Positions 25,651 to 34,594 are shown, numbered from the stretch's first letter. The stretch: 64,000 bases of DNA from Marinomonas ostreistagni (GCF_016461785.1 NZ_JAEMUH010000005.1:205223-269222); one strand, 5' to 3'. Numbers and translations are program-made. The notes: generated from the sequence alone by a model not told the origin.

Positions 25651-26406
25651 ATGCTAGATACATCTATATTGGTTTTGCTGTTTGTTATTTTAGCTGGAAC
25701 GTATATTCAAACTGTAACAGGGTTTGGGTTCGGTCTAATTGTTTTAGGAATAGGCGGTGCTCTTGAATTGATGTCGATTCCAGAATTGGCATTTATTGCC
25801 AGTCTGTTGAGCTTGGTGAATGGTGTATCTGGACTTTATGGTGGTGTTTGGAGACAAGCCCAATTTCGCTCTATGTGGGTGTTTCTGTGTACCGCTCTTC
25901 CGATGGTGGCAGTTGGCCTGTACTGGCTAGATCATCTGGGGCAAGCCGCACTGGATGTCTTGCAGGGGTTGTTGGGTGTAGTGATGGTGCTCGTTTGCGT
26001 TAGCTCGATGTTAAAACCTGATCCACTCAAGACGCCTTCTCCTAGCTGGCATTTTGCGCTCAGTGGTACCTTTGCAGGTTTGTTAAGTGGTCTTTTTTCG
26101 ACAGCAGGGCCGCCGATATCCTACCTAATGTATCGTCAACCTGTGCCCTTGGTTGTTGTGAGGGCAACTTTGCTGAGCTTGTTCCTGATTTTAGCGAGCT
26201 TTAGGACAGGAGTCTCTTTATTCAGTGGTCCACTATCACTAACTGTGATTCATGTTTCCTTAGTCGGAATCCCTTTAGTGCTGTTTGGCACTTATTTATC
26301 AAGGCGCTTCTTGTTGTCACTGTTTGAAGCAGATGTTGTAAAGCAAATAGCCATGGGGATGCTGGTCGTATCGGGTGGGGTGTTATTGTTAAAAGCGGTA
26401 TTTTAA
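25651..26406 (+). CDS. TSUP-family (TauE/SafE) membrane transporter
   Basis: A 251-residue membrane protein of the TauE/SafE (TSUP) family with about seven to eight hydrophobic segments. These carriers are thought to export sulfite, sulfoacetate or similar anions. The two internally repeated motifs appear as TGFGFGLIVLG near the N-terminus and GLLSGLFSTAGPPISYLM after the midpoint. GAGG lies just upstream of the ATG. It stands alone next to a palindrome and a convergent oxygenase gene. The substrate is not assignable. Confidence 0.85.
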   Translation: MLDTSILVLLFVILAGTYIQTVTGFGFGLIVLGIGGALELMSIPELAFIASLLSLVNGVSGLYGGVWRQAQFRSMWVFLCTALPMVAVGLYWLDHLGQAALDVLQGLLGVVMVLVCVSSMLKPDPLKTPSPSWHFALSGTFAGLLSGLFSTAGPPISYLMYRQPVPLVVVRATLLSLFLILASFRTGVSLFSGPLSLTVIHVSLVGIPLVLFGTYLSRRFLLSLFEADVVKQIAMGMLVVSGGVLLLKAVF

Positions 26407-26424
26407 CGGGGAAATGTATAGGCA

Positions 26425-26455
26425 GTATGAAAGTGTCACAGTGACACTTTCATAC
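26425..26455. terminator. 31-base near-perfect palindrome between convergent genes
   Basis: GTATGAAAGTGTCAC (26425-26439), one central A, then the exact complement (26441-26455). It lies 19 bases past the TSUP stop and 15 bases from the oxygenase stop. The stem is strong but has no good T run on either strand, so it is probably a shared 3' hairpin with some termination activity. Confidence 0.55.
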
Positions 26456-26469
26456 AATTTACCCACGAC

Positions 26470-27309
26470 TTAAATGACGCCTAGCTCGACTAAACGTTCA
26501 TGTAGGTATGAGCCTGCAGTATGACGCTCAGATAGCTTCACATCTGGTCTTGGATGAAGAAATAGCGGCAGTGAGATTCTTGCTTTGGTTTTGTCAGTGT
26601 CTTCTGGGTTAATGACCCTGTGTGAAGTAGAAGGAAAATACCCCGCGGAGGCTTCTTGTAACATGTCACCAATATTGACAATAAGATTACCAAAATCGCA
26701 AGGCACGTCGATCCACTCTCCATTTTTCAATTGCACCTGAAGCCCTGGCTCATTCGCTGCTGGCAAAATGGTGATCAAGTTGATGTCTTCGTGTGCACCT
26801 GCGCGGATCGCACCTAACTCCTCATCACCTTTCAATGGCGGGTAGTGCAAAACCCGCAATAAGGTTTGGTCGCTGTTTTCTATCATGCTGGATAGCGGTT
26901 GAGAGTAGTGACTTGCTATATCACTCGGTGTGTACTGCTCGATCCATCCTAGCAATTGCTCTGCAAGTTGATTCGCTTCTTCGTAGTACTGAGCCAATTC
27001 TGCTTTATTCTCGGCAGGGCATTGTCCCCATGGGTAGTAATGGAAGTACTCCTTGATGTCTTTTTTACTATGTCCTTTTGCGGTTTCAGAGACATCTGGT
27101 GGAAAGTAGCCGTCTTGCGTACCGACATTATAGCGATAATTATGTTTCTCTTCGCTGTTAAAAAAGTCGTGCCAGTTTTGGTAAATATCGGACACTAACT
27201 GCTGGCGAATAGGGTGGTTTTTAAGTACACCGAACCCGGTCTCACGTAGGGATTTAACAAAGTCTTGTGCAGCGGTTGGGCTTTGGTAATCGACGGCTTC
27301 TAAAATCAT
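26470..27309 (-). CDS. 2-oxoglutarate/Fe(II) oxygenase, isopenicillin-N-synthase-like
   Basis: A 279-residue non-haem iron oxygenase of the isopenicillin N synthase superfamily. The iron ligands appear as the His and Asp of GAHEDINLITI and the His of STSHRVINP; the 2-oxoglutarate-binding Arg/Ser pair is ARISLPLF. An N-terminal DIOX_N-like segment (FVKSLRETGFGVLKNH) and the YFHYYPWG region also fit. It stands alone and no pathway partner is nearby. The substrate is unknown; hydroxylation, desaturation or ethylene-type chemistry are all known in the superfamily. Confidence 0.83.
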   Translation of the reverse strand: MILEAVDYQSPTAAQDFVKSLRETGFGVLKNHPIRQQLVSDIYQNWHDFFNSEEKHNYRYNVGTQDGYFPPDVSETAKGHSKKDIKEYFHYYPWGQCPAENKAELAQYYEEANQLAEQLLGWIEQYTPSDIASHYSQPLSSMIENSDQTLLRVLHYPPLKGDEELGAIRAGAHEDINLITILPAANEPGLQVQLKNGEWIDVPCDFGNLIVNIGDMLQEASAGYFPSTSHRVINPEDTDKTKARISLPLFLHPRPDVKLSERHTAGSYLHERLVELGVI

Positions 27310-27758
27310 GGCGAGTTTCCTAAATACGTATTCAATATGGACTAGAGCATAGCTTAGTCAGTAAAAAGTGAATTGACGAAACGATAAGGAAGGCCTAGGA
27401 CGACCAGCCACTGTGGAAGAAATAACGCAGATCAATGGTCTCTTCAAGATACTGATCACGCCATGTCTCTAAACTGACTTGTTGAGATTTGTAGTGCAAG
27501 TGAGTGTCCTACGTTGTATCCAGTGTGTGAGAAATAAGGCTTTTATTAACCTTTTGGTTGAATTTTGCATAGTTTACCAGCATTTCATACTGAATGAAGG
27601 ATAATTCAGTTAAAAGCACCGATTGAGTGGGCAAATGTACCGTTTGTCCTATACTGGCATTATGGCCTTCGATTTACAGAGTTAAGAGAAAGAGCGTTTT
27701 ATTCGATCGAGGGGTTTGGGCGCGAGCTCTTGCGTCATTTTTAAAGGGGACATTGTTT
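27310..27758. other. Gene-poor 449-base gap before yqgE
   Basis: No complete gene is evident. A stop-to-stop minus-strand stretch (27395-27508) translates to 37 residues that look protein-like (including WRDQYLEETIDLRYFFHSGW) but has no start context, and could be a gene remnant. The plus-strand frame running into yqgE from 27627 lacks homology-like features before residue 45 and is better read as leader. The yqgE promoter should be here; a TATACT at 27650 is one candidate -10. Confidence 0.4.
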
Positions 27759-28325
27759 ATGGCGAATACATTTCAATCGTTAAAGAATCACTTTTTGATT
27801 TCTATGCCGCATTTGAATGATCCAAACTTTGAGCATACGGTGGTGTATATATGTGAACATACGGCATCAGGAGCAATGGGAGTTGTCATTAATCGGCCAT
27901 CAAGTGTCGATTTTGGTGAGTTGGCTGAACACCTAGGCATGCAAATGTCGTTGCCAACGTTAACGTCAGAGCAAATTTTGGTTGGAGGTCCTGTTGAATC
28001 AGAACGTGGGTTTATTCTCCATAGCAGTGATAAGTGCTGGGGTAATACCTTACGAGTCACCGATGATGTCTGCCTTTCAGCTTCGCTAGAAACGCTTGAG
28101 CATATTGCTTCTGGCGATGGCCCAGAATCATTTTTGATTACCTTAGGGTGCGCCGGTTGGGAAGAAGGGCAGTTAGAAGGAGAAATTGCGAATAATGATT
28201 GGCTGGTGTGCGAGGCAGATTTAGACGTATTATTTAACACCCCTAGTGACATGCAGTTTACTGCTGCAACCAAAGTGCTAGGGCTTGATATGAGTTTATT
28301 GTCGCCGGATATAGGACACGCTTGA
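27759..28325 (+). CDS. yqgE: YqgE/AlgH family protein
   Basis: A 188-residue cytoplasmic protein of the UPF0301/AlgH family. Family segments include NHFLISMPHLNDPNFEHTVV, CEHTASGAMGVVINRPS, LVGGPVESERGFILH and LGCAGWEEGQLEGEI. ATG 27759 has AAAGGGGA nine bases upstream and matches the conserved N-terminus; the frame extends to 27627 but without support. It overlaps the ruvX start (TGATG), a very common gene pair in Gammaproteobacteria. The function is poorly defined; AlgH was linked to alginate regulation in Pseudomonas. Confidence 0.93.
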   Translation: MANTFQSLKNHFLISMPHLNDPNFEHTVVYICEHTASGAMGVVINRPSSVDFGELAEHLGMQMSLPTLTSEQILVGGPVESERGFILHSSDKCWGNTLRVTDDVCLSASLETLEHIASGDGPESFLITLGCAGWEEGQLEGEIANNDWLVCEADLDVLFNTPSDMQFTAATKVLGLDMSLLSPDIGHA

Positions 28326-28798
28326 TGACTGAAACGTCCACATCAAAGACGTCAACAAACCCCAATATCGCGATCGCGGTATTGGGGTTTGATTTTGGTA
28401 CGACCCGCATTGGGGTTGCCATTGGCCAAAGCCTGACTGGGCAAGGTCGCCCGCTTGCGCCACTTAAAGCCACTGATGGTATTCCTAACTGGGATACAAT
28501 CAGTGCACTAGTCGAAGAATGGCAACCGGATGCTTTTGTAGTCGGGTTGCCTTTAAATATGGATGGCAGTGAGAATGAGATGTGTCAACGAGCACGGAAA
28601 TTCGCTAAGCGTCTGCATGGACGTTATAACCTTCCTTACCATATGATGGATGAGCGCCTGTCTTCTTATGAAGCTAAAGGGCAAGTGATTGCTCAAGGTG
28701 GTAATCGTAACTTTAAAGAAAATTCAGTAGATGGCTTAGCAGCACAAATGATTCTGGAATCATGGTTTGCGCAGCAGGCTGAGACATCGAACGGATAG
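28325..28798 (+). CDS. ruvX: Holliday junction resolvase-like RuvX/YqgF
   Basis: A 157-residue RNase H-fold nuclease, implicated in Holliday junction resolution and in 16S/23S pre-rRNA 5' maturation. The motifs VLGFDFGTTRIGVAIGQ, FVVGLPLNMDGSE and MMDERLSSYEA hold the conserved acidic residues. The ATG at 28325 overlaps the yqgE stop by one base; a TTG at 28322 is less likely. The first 15 residues are Thr/Ser/Asn-rich and precede the usual start of the domain. pyrR follows 20 bases after the stop. Confidence 0.93.
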   Translation: MTETSTSKTSTNPNIAIAVLGFDFGTTRIGVAIGQSLTGQGRPLAPLKATDGIPNWDTISALVEEWQPDAFVVGLPLNMDGSENEMCQRARKFAKRLHGRYNLPYHMMDERLSSYEAKGQVIAQGGNRNFKENSVDGLAAQMILESWFAQQAETSNG

Positions 28799-28818
28799 AC
28801 CAAGGATAAGCACGGTAT

Positions 28819-29316
28819 ATGACATTGGATCTTGATAAAGCGCTGGCTTCTATGAAGCAGCAGTTGTCTGACTACTGTCAGCAACAACATATTGACAACC
28901 CTATAGTCGTAGGTATTCATTCTGGTGGGGTGTGGGTCGCAAATGAAATCCTTGAAGCGGTGCCAACTAAAGAAGAGTTAGCGACGCTTGATATTACTTT
29001 TTACCGAGATGATTTTACTCGTGCGGGGTTACACCCAAAAGTTGGTCAAACCAATTTACCTGCCATTGAAGATCGTCATGTAATTTTGGTGGATGATGTG
29101 CTGATGTCTGGCCGAACGATTCGAGCCGCTATGAATGAGATTTTTGACTTTGGCCGCCCAGCGAGCATTACACTTGCCATTCTATTTGACTTAAACAGTC
29201 ATGAGCTCCCTATTCGAGCAGATATAGTGGGAGAGCATCTGTCTTTGAGTGAAAAACAGCGTATAAAGCTATCCGGCCCAGCACCATTAGCGGTTTCTGT
29301 AATGGAAACGGATTAA
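28819..29316 (+). CDS. pyrR: PyrR bifunctional pyrimidine regulator / uracil phosphoribosyltransferase
   Basis: A 165-residue PRPP-binding protein with the type I phosphoribosyltransferase signature VILVDDVLMSGRTIRAAMNE. In Firmicutes PyrR binds pyr mRNA and causes attenuation; in Pseudomonas it lies in the same pyrR-pyrB-pyrC' arrangement seen here and has a regulatory role. It is followed by a 195-base gap with a strong hairpin before pyrB, the natural place for such control. Family residues for UMP/PRPP binding appear intact, but RNA-binding ability cannot be inferred. Confidence 0.92.
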   Translation: MTLDLDKALASMKQQLSDYCQQQHIDNPIVVGIHSGGVWVANEILEAVPTKEELATLDITFYRDDFTRAGLHPKVGQTNLPAIEDRHVILVDDVLMSGRTIRAAMNEIFDFGRPASITLAILFDLNSHELPIRADIVGEHLSLSEKQRIKLSGPAPLAVSVMETD

Positions 29317-29440
29317 AGTTGGCATCTGCGCTTTATTTTTTTAGCAACTCATACGACAATTAGAGCTTGGATACAGTGGTTCGCTGATGAGGTGTGTTTG
29401 GCGAAAATGACCAGCCAAATAGCCTATGTTTAGTGCCACG

Positions 29441-29478
29441 AATGCCCGGTTGTAGAATTGTCTACGCCGGGCATTTTC
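29441..29478 (+). terminator. Hairpin in the pyrR-pyrB gap (attenuator or terminator)
   Basis: AATGCCCGG (29441-29449) pairs with CCGGGCATT (29467-29475), and an inner GTAGA/TCTAC stem extends it around an ATTG loop. A short T run follows. It lies 125 bases after pyrR and 35 bases before pyrB. It may end some pyrR transcripts or act as the attenuator controlling pyrB expression. Confidence 0.6.
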
Positions 29479-29510
29479 CTATCATACATAGTGATTGAGG
29501 AAAGCAAACT

Positions 29511-30509
29511 ATGATGCGATCCGACCCTCGGGCGTTACAGTTAAACGAACAAGGTCAGCTGAAGCACTTTCTAACCTTAGATGGCCTAAGCAAAGAAATT
29601 TTAACGGAGATTCTAGATCGAGCTGAATCCTTCCTATCAATGGGAGAACAGTCCGTTAAAAAAGTCCCTCTACTTCGAGGGAAAACGGTTGTAAATCTAT
29701 TCTTTGAAAACTCCACTCGAACACGAACAACCTTTGAATTAGCTGCAAAACGCCTGTCGGCTGATGTGATTAACCTCAATATTGCAACATCAGCAACCTC
29801 TAAAGGCGAATCCCTTCTTGATACGTTACAAAACCTAGAAGCGATGCAGAGTGATATGTTTGTTGTACGACATCAAGACAGTGGCGCACCACATTTTATT
29901 GCAGAGCATTGCGCTCCTAATGTTGCGATCATCAACGCGGGGGATGGCCGTCATGCCCACCCCACGCAAGCGATGTTGGATATGCTGACGATTCGTCGTA
30001 ACAAGGGACAATTTGAAGGGCTTAAGGTTGCGATTGTAGGCGACATTCTTCATTCTCGAGTGGCTCGTTCTGAACTGCACGCTTTGAAAACATTGGGCGT
30101 TGAAGAAGTCCGTTTGGTGGGGCCTAAAACGTTAGTGCCGGAATTTTTCCGCGATATGGGGGCCAACATTTGTCATGACTTAAGAGCCGGTCTTGAGGAT
30201 GTAGATGTTGTAGTCATGCTGCGCTTGCAAAAAGAGCGTATGGCAGGTGCACTGCTGCCGAGTGAGAGCGAATTTTACCGTTTATATGGATTGACAGAAG
30301 AAAGCTTGTCTTGGGCAAAGCCAGATGCAATCGTTATGCACCCAGGACCAATTAACCGTGGTGTAGAGATTTCTTCTGAAGTTGCAGATGGCGATCAAGC
30401 GGTTATTCTCGATCAAGTAACCAATGGTATTGCGGTACGTATGGCTGTGATGTCTATGGCGATGAGTGGTCAAGTACAAGCGCAACAAGTTGCTGGAGAA
30501 GAGGATTGA
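29511..30509 (+). CDS. pyrB: Aspartate carbamoyltransferase catalytic chain
   Basis: PyrB (332 residues) joins carbamoyl phosphate to aspartate in the committed step of pyrimidine synthesis. The carbamoyl-phosphate site [25 protein letters not shown] stretch is present with the STRTR motif, as are HPTQAMLDM and the C-terminal HPGPINRG. Two in-frame ATGs open the gene (29511, 29514) with GAGG upstream. No pyrI regulatory chain is present. The next gene, the inactive dihydroorotase, starts two bases after the stop, the class A ATCase arrangement of Pseudomonas in which the pseudo-dihydroorotase is needed for the enzyme complex. Confidence 0.96.
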   Translation: MMRSDPRALQLNEQGQLKHFLTLDGLSKEILTEILDRAESFLSMGEQSVKKVPLLRGKTVVNLFFENSTRTRTTFELAAKRLSADVINLNIATSATSKGESLLDTLQNLEAMQSDMFVVRHQDSGAPHFIAEHCAPNVAIINAGDGRHAHPTQAMLDMLTIRRNKGQFEGLKVAIVGDILHSRVARSELHALKTLGVEEVRLVGPKTLVPEFFRDMGANICHDLRAGLEDVDVVVMLRLQKERMAGALLPSESEFYRLYGLTEESLSWAKPDAIVMHPGPINRGVEISSEVADGDQAVILDQVTNGIAVRMAVMSMAMSGQVQAQQVAGEED

Positions 30510-30510
30510 T

Positions 30511-31788
30511 ATGAAGCTCCGTATAACGAATGGTCGGGTTATTGATCCAAGCCAGAATTTAGACTCAGTAGTAGATTTATTCATTGAAGATCACCGCATT
30601 GTAGCAATAGGTGAGGCTCCGTTAGGATTTGATGATGCCGAAGTCTTGGATGCGGCTGGGAGGTGGGTGTTGCCAGGATTGGTTGATACCGCTGTTGCCT
30701 TGCGTGAACCGGGTTACTCTCAGAAAGGAACGATCGCTTCGGAAGGTCGTGCAGCAGTATCAGGTGGTGTGACGACACTGGTTTGCCCTCCGAATACAAA
30801 ACCTATTGTGGATACTCCTGCCGTAGCAGCCTTGATCCAAGACAAAGCAGATGAAGCGGGCATGGCGAATGTGTTTCCGATTGGTGCGCTGACTCAAGGT
30901 TTGCAAGGTGAACAATTGAGCAATATGGTGGCGTTGACGGATGCTGGCTGTGTTGCTTTATCCAACCATGGTCGAGACATGGCGAGTAATCGAGTGTTAT
31001 CGCGCGCATTAGAATACGCTGCGACACATGATTTGTTGGTTGTGTTTCATGCCAATGATAGCAGCTTGTCAGAAGGTGGCTGTGCTCATGAGGGAATGAT
31101 GTCAACTATGCATGGCTTAGCGGGCATTCCAGAAACGGCTGAAACGATTGGCTTGATGCGTGATTTACTGTTGGTAGAGAAAACCGGGGTAAGGGCTCAC
31201 TTTGCTCGATTATCTTGCGCCAAATCGGTTGAGATGATCGCTGATGCTAAGGCATCCGGCTTGGATGTGACGTGTGACGTGGCGTTACATAACTTGTTAT
31301 TAACTGATGAAGTGCTCAAAGAATTCGATGGTCAGTTCCATGTGTTGCCACCTCTTCGCTCTGAAAACGATCGCTTAACGTTGATTGAAGGATTGAAAAC
31401 AGGAGTGATTAACGCGATCTGTTCTGATCATCAGCCTCATGAAAAAATGGCTAAAGTGGCGCCGTTCGCTGCGACAGAGCCTGGTATGGCAAACGTTGAA
31501 GTGCTGTTACCTTTAGCGTTGCGTTTGATGGATGAAGGTGATTTAGAGCTTAATCAGCTACTGACTGCTTTAACGGTTGGTCCAGCGGCTTGTTTTGGTC
31601 TCGAAGCCGGCTCACTGTCTGTTGGAAGCTTTGCAGACCTTGTGATTTTCGACAGTACAGATAAATGGGTATGGGACCGTATGACACGTAAATCAAAAGG
31701 CTCAAACTCTGGCTTTACAGGAGAACAGATGACTGGTCGTGTGACCCAGACATACATATCAGGCCAGCGAGTTTACAGTTTAAGCTAG
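30511..31788 (+). CDS. pyrC: Inactive dihydroorotase homologue (PyrC'), ATCase partner
   Basis: A 425-residue amidohydrolase-fold protein related to class I dihydroorotase. The active enzymes carry a metal-binding His-x-His just before LREPG; here that position reads DTAVALREPG, both histidines replaced by alanine. It is therefore expected to be catalytically dead, as in the pseudomonad PyrC' that is needed structurally for aspartate carbamoyltransferase. Other remnants (CDVALHNLLLTDE, SDHQPHE) remain. ATG 30511 starts two bases after pyrB; the frame's extension to 30466 overlaps pyrB. An active pyrC should exist elsewhere. Confidence 0.9.
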   Translation: MKLRITNGRVIDPSQNLDSVVDLFIEDHRIVAIGEAPLGFDDAEVLDAAGRWVLPGLVDTAVALREPGYSQKGTIASEGRAAVSGGVTTLVCPPNTKPIVDTPAVAALIQDKADEAGMANVFPIGALTQGLQGEQLSNMVALTDAGCVALSNHGRDMASNRVLSRALEYAATHDLLVVFHANDSSLSEGGCAHEGMMSTMHGLAGIPETAETIGLMRDLLLVEKTGVRAHFARLSCAKSVEMIADAKASGLDVTCDVALHNLLLTDEVLKEFDGQFHVLPPLRSENDRLTLIEGLKTGVINAICSDHQPHEKMAKVAPFAATEPGMANVEVLLPLALRLMDEGDLELNQLLTALTVGPAACFGLEAGSLSVGSFADLVIFDSTDKWVWDRMTRKSKGSNSGFTGEQMTGRVTQTYISGQRVYSLS

Positions 31789-31904
31789 AAGCTCTGTTAC
31801 GGTGTGGTTTCGTGATTAGACTCAATTTTAGTGTTAGAGTTGTGGCATAAGGATCGCATGCTTGTTATGGGGTATGTGATCTCGATGCTTGAACTGTTTT
31901 GGTA

Positions 31905-33005
31905 ATGGAGTCTATGGACATAGGAATTAAGGACACTCAAATTAATGAGGCGTTGCATGAGTCGCTTTTGCAGCGAGATTTTCTGTTGCAATTACGCAAG
32001 GCTGACCAAAAAGTATTGGAACATGTGGCAAATAGCGCCAGTTTCATCATTTATGTTGAGCAAATTATAAGTAGCATACAAGCCTTATTTCCTAGCACAT
32101 TGAAACCTTGTGTTCTTTGGTGCGATGAAGAACTAACGCAATGGCGCGTCATGAATTACCAGGACTGGCCTGGTTTGGGGGACTCACTTGGTAGTTTGCC
32201 TCATGTTCCTCAATCTTTGGCAACATTTGTAGCCAGTCCTTCCCGTTCTTTTGCCCGAGAAACGAATCTAGTGGCTCGTGCTGATTGGTCGCGTTGGCAG
32301 GATTTTTTGGCAGAACACTTTATTGATACTTGCGATATGGTGAGCATTCAAGACGACCAAAAAAACTGGTTTACCTTTTGCCTCTTTTCTCCAAAATTCT
32401 CGTCAGATTATGAGACGCAAACGCATTATTGGGCGTTAGAGCAAGTATTGCATTCTATTCCCCAGTGGATAAAAGCAATGGTCACCCGCTGCCAAACAGA
32501 TATAACGCTTCAACAGCATACCAATGAGATCACAGGTTTATTGCAACCTCATGCTTTTGCTAAGGCGCTTGACATGATGTTAAGAGATGCTCGGCGTTAT
32601 TTTCAACGGTTGGCGTTTGTCTCGGTACTCGTCAGTGAAGAGGCCGAGGAAGACGAACTCAAGTTGTTATCCGATATATTACGAGAAACTTTGCGTGATA
32701 ATGATTTATTAGCGAACGTTTCGGATCATGAGTTTGTTATGGCGATGCGCATCTCTCAGTTAGACGATGCCCCTGTCGTGGCAGAAAAAGTACAGAGCGC
32801 ACTGCTCAAAGCGGACCCAAGTCAAATATCTGCTTTGAGTGGTGGAGTGAAGATAGGTGTTGCACTTTATCCAGAGCAGGCCAATCACGACAAACTGTAC
32901 TTTGCCTCGGTAGCGGCGGCGAATGCTGTGACTGAGAGCATGGGGTATCGTTTGGAATATTATGGCAAGTTTGTCAAAGATTTGGATGAAGCCTACGGTG
33001 CTTAA
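31905..33005 (+). CDS. Degenerate GGDEF-domain protein
   Basis: A 366-residue cytoplasmic protein. The C-terminal region (about residues 210-360) has the overall pattern of a GGDEF domain, ending in SGGVKIGVALYPEQANHDKL and a row of small residues like the final helices. However the catalytic loop reads VSDHEF instead of GGDEF, so cyclic-di-GMP synthesis is unlikely. The N-terminal part may be a GAF-like sensing domain, but this is weak. The start is uncertain among TTG 31899, ATG 31905 and ATG 31914. It sits between pyrC' and yggS, the end overlapping the upstream region of yggS. It may have become a receptor or structural signalling protein. Confidence 0.6.
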   Translation: MESMDIGIKDTQINEALHESLLQRDFLLQLRKADQKVLEHVANSASFIIYVEQIISSIQALFPSTLKPCVLWCDEELTQWRVMNYQDWPGLGDSLGSLPHVPQSLATFVASPSRSFARETNLVARADWSRWQDFLAEHFIDTCDMVSIQDDQKNWFTFCLFSPKFSSDYETQTHYWALEQVLHSIPQWIKAMVTRCQTDITLQQHTNEITGLLQPHAFAKALDMMLRDARRYFQRLAFVSVLVSEEAEEDELKLLSDILRETLRDNDLLANVSDHEFVMAMRISQLDDAPVVAEKVQSALLKADPSQISALSGGVKIGVALYPEQANHDKLYFASVAAANAVTESMGYRLEYYGKFVKDLDEAYGA

Positions 33006-33018
33006 AGATGAGGTTTTT

Positions 33019-33708
33019 GTGTCAATTCCTGAAAACTTATTAAAAGTTCATCAAGAAATTTCAGAATGTGTAGAGCTTTGCCACCGTCAACTAAATGATG
33101 TTCGTTTACTTGCTGTGAGCAAAACAAAGCCGATTGAAGATTTAGAAATTGCCTACATGGCTGGACAGAGATTATTCGGCGAAAACTATGTCCAAGAGGC
33201 CGTTGAAAAGCATCAAGCTCTCTCCCATTTACAGGATATTGAATGGCATTTCATCGGTCCAATACAGTCGAATAAGTCGCGTCAAATAGCAGAAACGATG
33301 GACTGGGTGCATACGGTTGATCGAGAAAAAATTGCGCGCCGATTAAGTGAGCAACGACCTGACCATTTGTCGCCACTAAACGTTTTGATTCAAGTTAATA
33401 TTAGCCATGAAGAGTCCAAGTCCGGTATCGCTTTGGCAGATTTAGATAACATGGTTACGCTGGTTAAAAGTCTTCCGCATCTAAAGTTGAGAGGCCTGAT
33501 GGCGATTCCTGCACCACAGGAAGATGAGTTACTGCAGCGGGAAGTATATGCACCGTTGTCTAAAGCTTTTTCATTACTGCGTGCAGAGGATCCTGAGATC
33601 GACACTCTTTCCATTGGCATGTCTGGTGACTTGTCAGCAGCAATTGCTTCAGGCAGCACAATGGTACGAGTGGGTACGGCCATTTTTGGGGCTAGACAGT
33701 ACACATAA
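33019..33708 (+). CDS. yggS: PLP homeostasis protein YggS
   Basis: A 229-residue pyridoxal-phosphate-binding TIM-barrel protein (PLPBP family) that helps keep free PLP and amino/keto acid pools in balance. The PLP-lysine lies in LLAVSKTKPIEDL, and FGENYVQEA, WHFIGPIQSNKSR and SIGMSGDLSAAIASGSTMVR are conserved. GTG 33019 is chosen because AGATGAGG lies upstream; the frame extends to 32962 but overlaps the preceding gene. It is followed by proC and yggT, the usual gene order in Gammaproteobacteria. pilT/pilU, found beside yggS in many relatives, are absent. Confidence 0.92.
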   Translation: MSIPENLLKVHQEISECVELCHRQLNDVRLLAVSKTKPIEDLEIAYMAGQRLFGENYVQEAVEKHQALSHLQDIEWHFIGPIQSNKSRQIAETMDWVHTVDREKIARRLSEQRPDHLSPLNVLIQVNISHEESKSGIALADLDNMVTLVKSLPHLKLRGLMAIPAPQEDELLQREVYAPLSKAFSLLRAEDPEIDTLSIGMSGDLSAAIASGSTMVRVGTAIFGARQYT

Positions 33709-33754
33709 ATCATACGTTTATATAAAAAACGAACATAAATTAATAAGGTGAAAC

Positions 33755-34576
33755 ATGAGTTTGAAAATTGCGTTTATAGGCGTAGGAAATATGGCATCGG
33801 CAATTATTGGCGGCTTGCGCGCAAGTGGTTATGCTGGGAATGCCATAGTAGGGAGCTCGATCAATATTGACGATCATCCACGCCTAGAACAGCGCTTTGG
33901 TATGACTATGCACACAGATAATAAAGTAGCGGTTGCGGAGGCAGACGTTATCTTCTTATGTGTAAAGCCAAACCTATTACAGACGGTAGTTGAAGAGTTT
34001 GCTCCGGTTGTACGCCCTGATCAGCTTTTTGTTTCAGTTGCCGCAGGTGTGGAAATAAGTTCGCTTGAGGCGTGGTTGAAACAGCCTGTGGCTGTGGTTC
34101 GTTCTATGCCAAATACGCCGGCGCTAGTTGGCTCTGGTATGTCTGGTTTAATCGCTAATACTCATACTACAGATGCGCAAAAAACGTGGGTTTCTCAGGC
34201 TTTTGATAGTTTTGGTAGTCATGTTTGGATTGATGATGAAGCGCAAATGCACACAGTGACGGCGCTTTCAGGCAGTGCACCAGCGTATTTTTTCCGTATT
34301 CTCGAAGTAATGATTGAAGCTGGCATCGCTCAAGGTTTAGATGAGGCAACCAGCCGAAAGCTTGCTACGTATGCAATGAAGGGCGCAGCGGCCATGGTGA
34401 CTGAGTTAGATGAAGATATTGACCAATTGCGTCGTAACATTACCTCACCAAACGGTACGACCCAAGCGGCATTAGAAACATTAGAGGATAAGGGCGTTCA
34501 TTCATTAATGACTGCTGCGGTAGATGCTTGTGCGGCGCGATCAAAAGAGCTAGGCAAAGAGTTTGCCAATAAATAA
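33755..34576 (+). CDS. proC: Pyrroline-5-carboxylate reductase
   Basis: ProC (273 residues) reduces 1-pyrroline-5-carboxylate to proline with NAD(P)H, the last step of proline biosynthesis. The N-terminal Rossmann motif IAFIGVGNMASAIIGGL, the VRSMPNTPALVGSGMSGL region and the C-terminal RRNITSPNGTTQAALE block are typical. Length is normal. It lies 46 bases after yggS and 18 bases before yggT. Confidence 0.96.
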   Translation: MSLKIAFIGVGNMASAIIGGLRASGYAGNAIVGSSINIDDHPRLEQRFGMTMHTDNKVAVAEADVIFLCVKPNLLQTVVEEFAPVVRPDQLFVSVAAGVEISSLEAWLKQPVAVVRSMPNTPALVGSGMSGLIANTHTTDAQKTWVSQAFDSFGSHVWIDDEAQMHTVTALSGSAPAYFFRILEVMIEAGIAQGLDEATSRKLATYAMKGAAAMVTELDEDIDQLRRNITSPNGTTQAALETLEDKGVHSLMTAAVDACAARSKELGKEFANK

Positions 34577-34594
34577 TAAGGGTTGAAAAAGACA

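Noticed and set aside
27627..27758. N-terminal extension of yqgE
   Set aside because: The extra 44 residues do not fit the conserved N-terminus, while ATG 27759 has a strong ribosome-binding site.
27788..28273. A 161-residue minus-strand open frame inside yqgE
   Set aside because: It is a shadow of the conserved yqgE coding frame and has no independent support.
29380..29415. CTGATGAG followed later by CGAAA in the pyrR-pyrB gap, resembling a hammerhead ribozyme core
   Set aside because: The bases between the two conserved parts do not form the required stem II beyond one pair, and no flanking stems I and III could be drawn.
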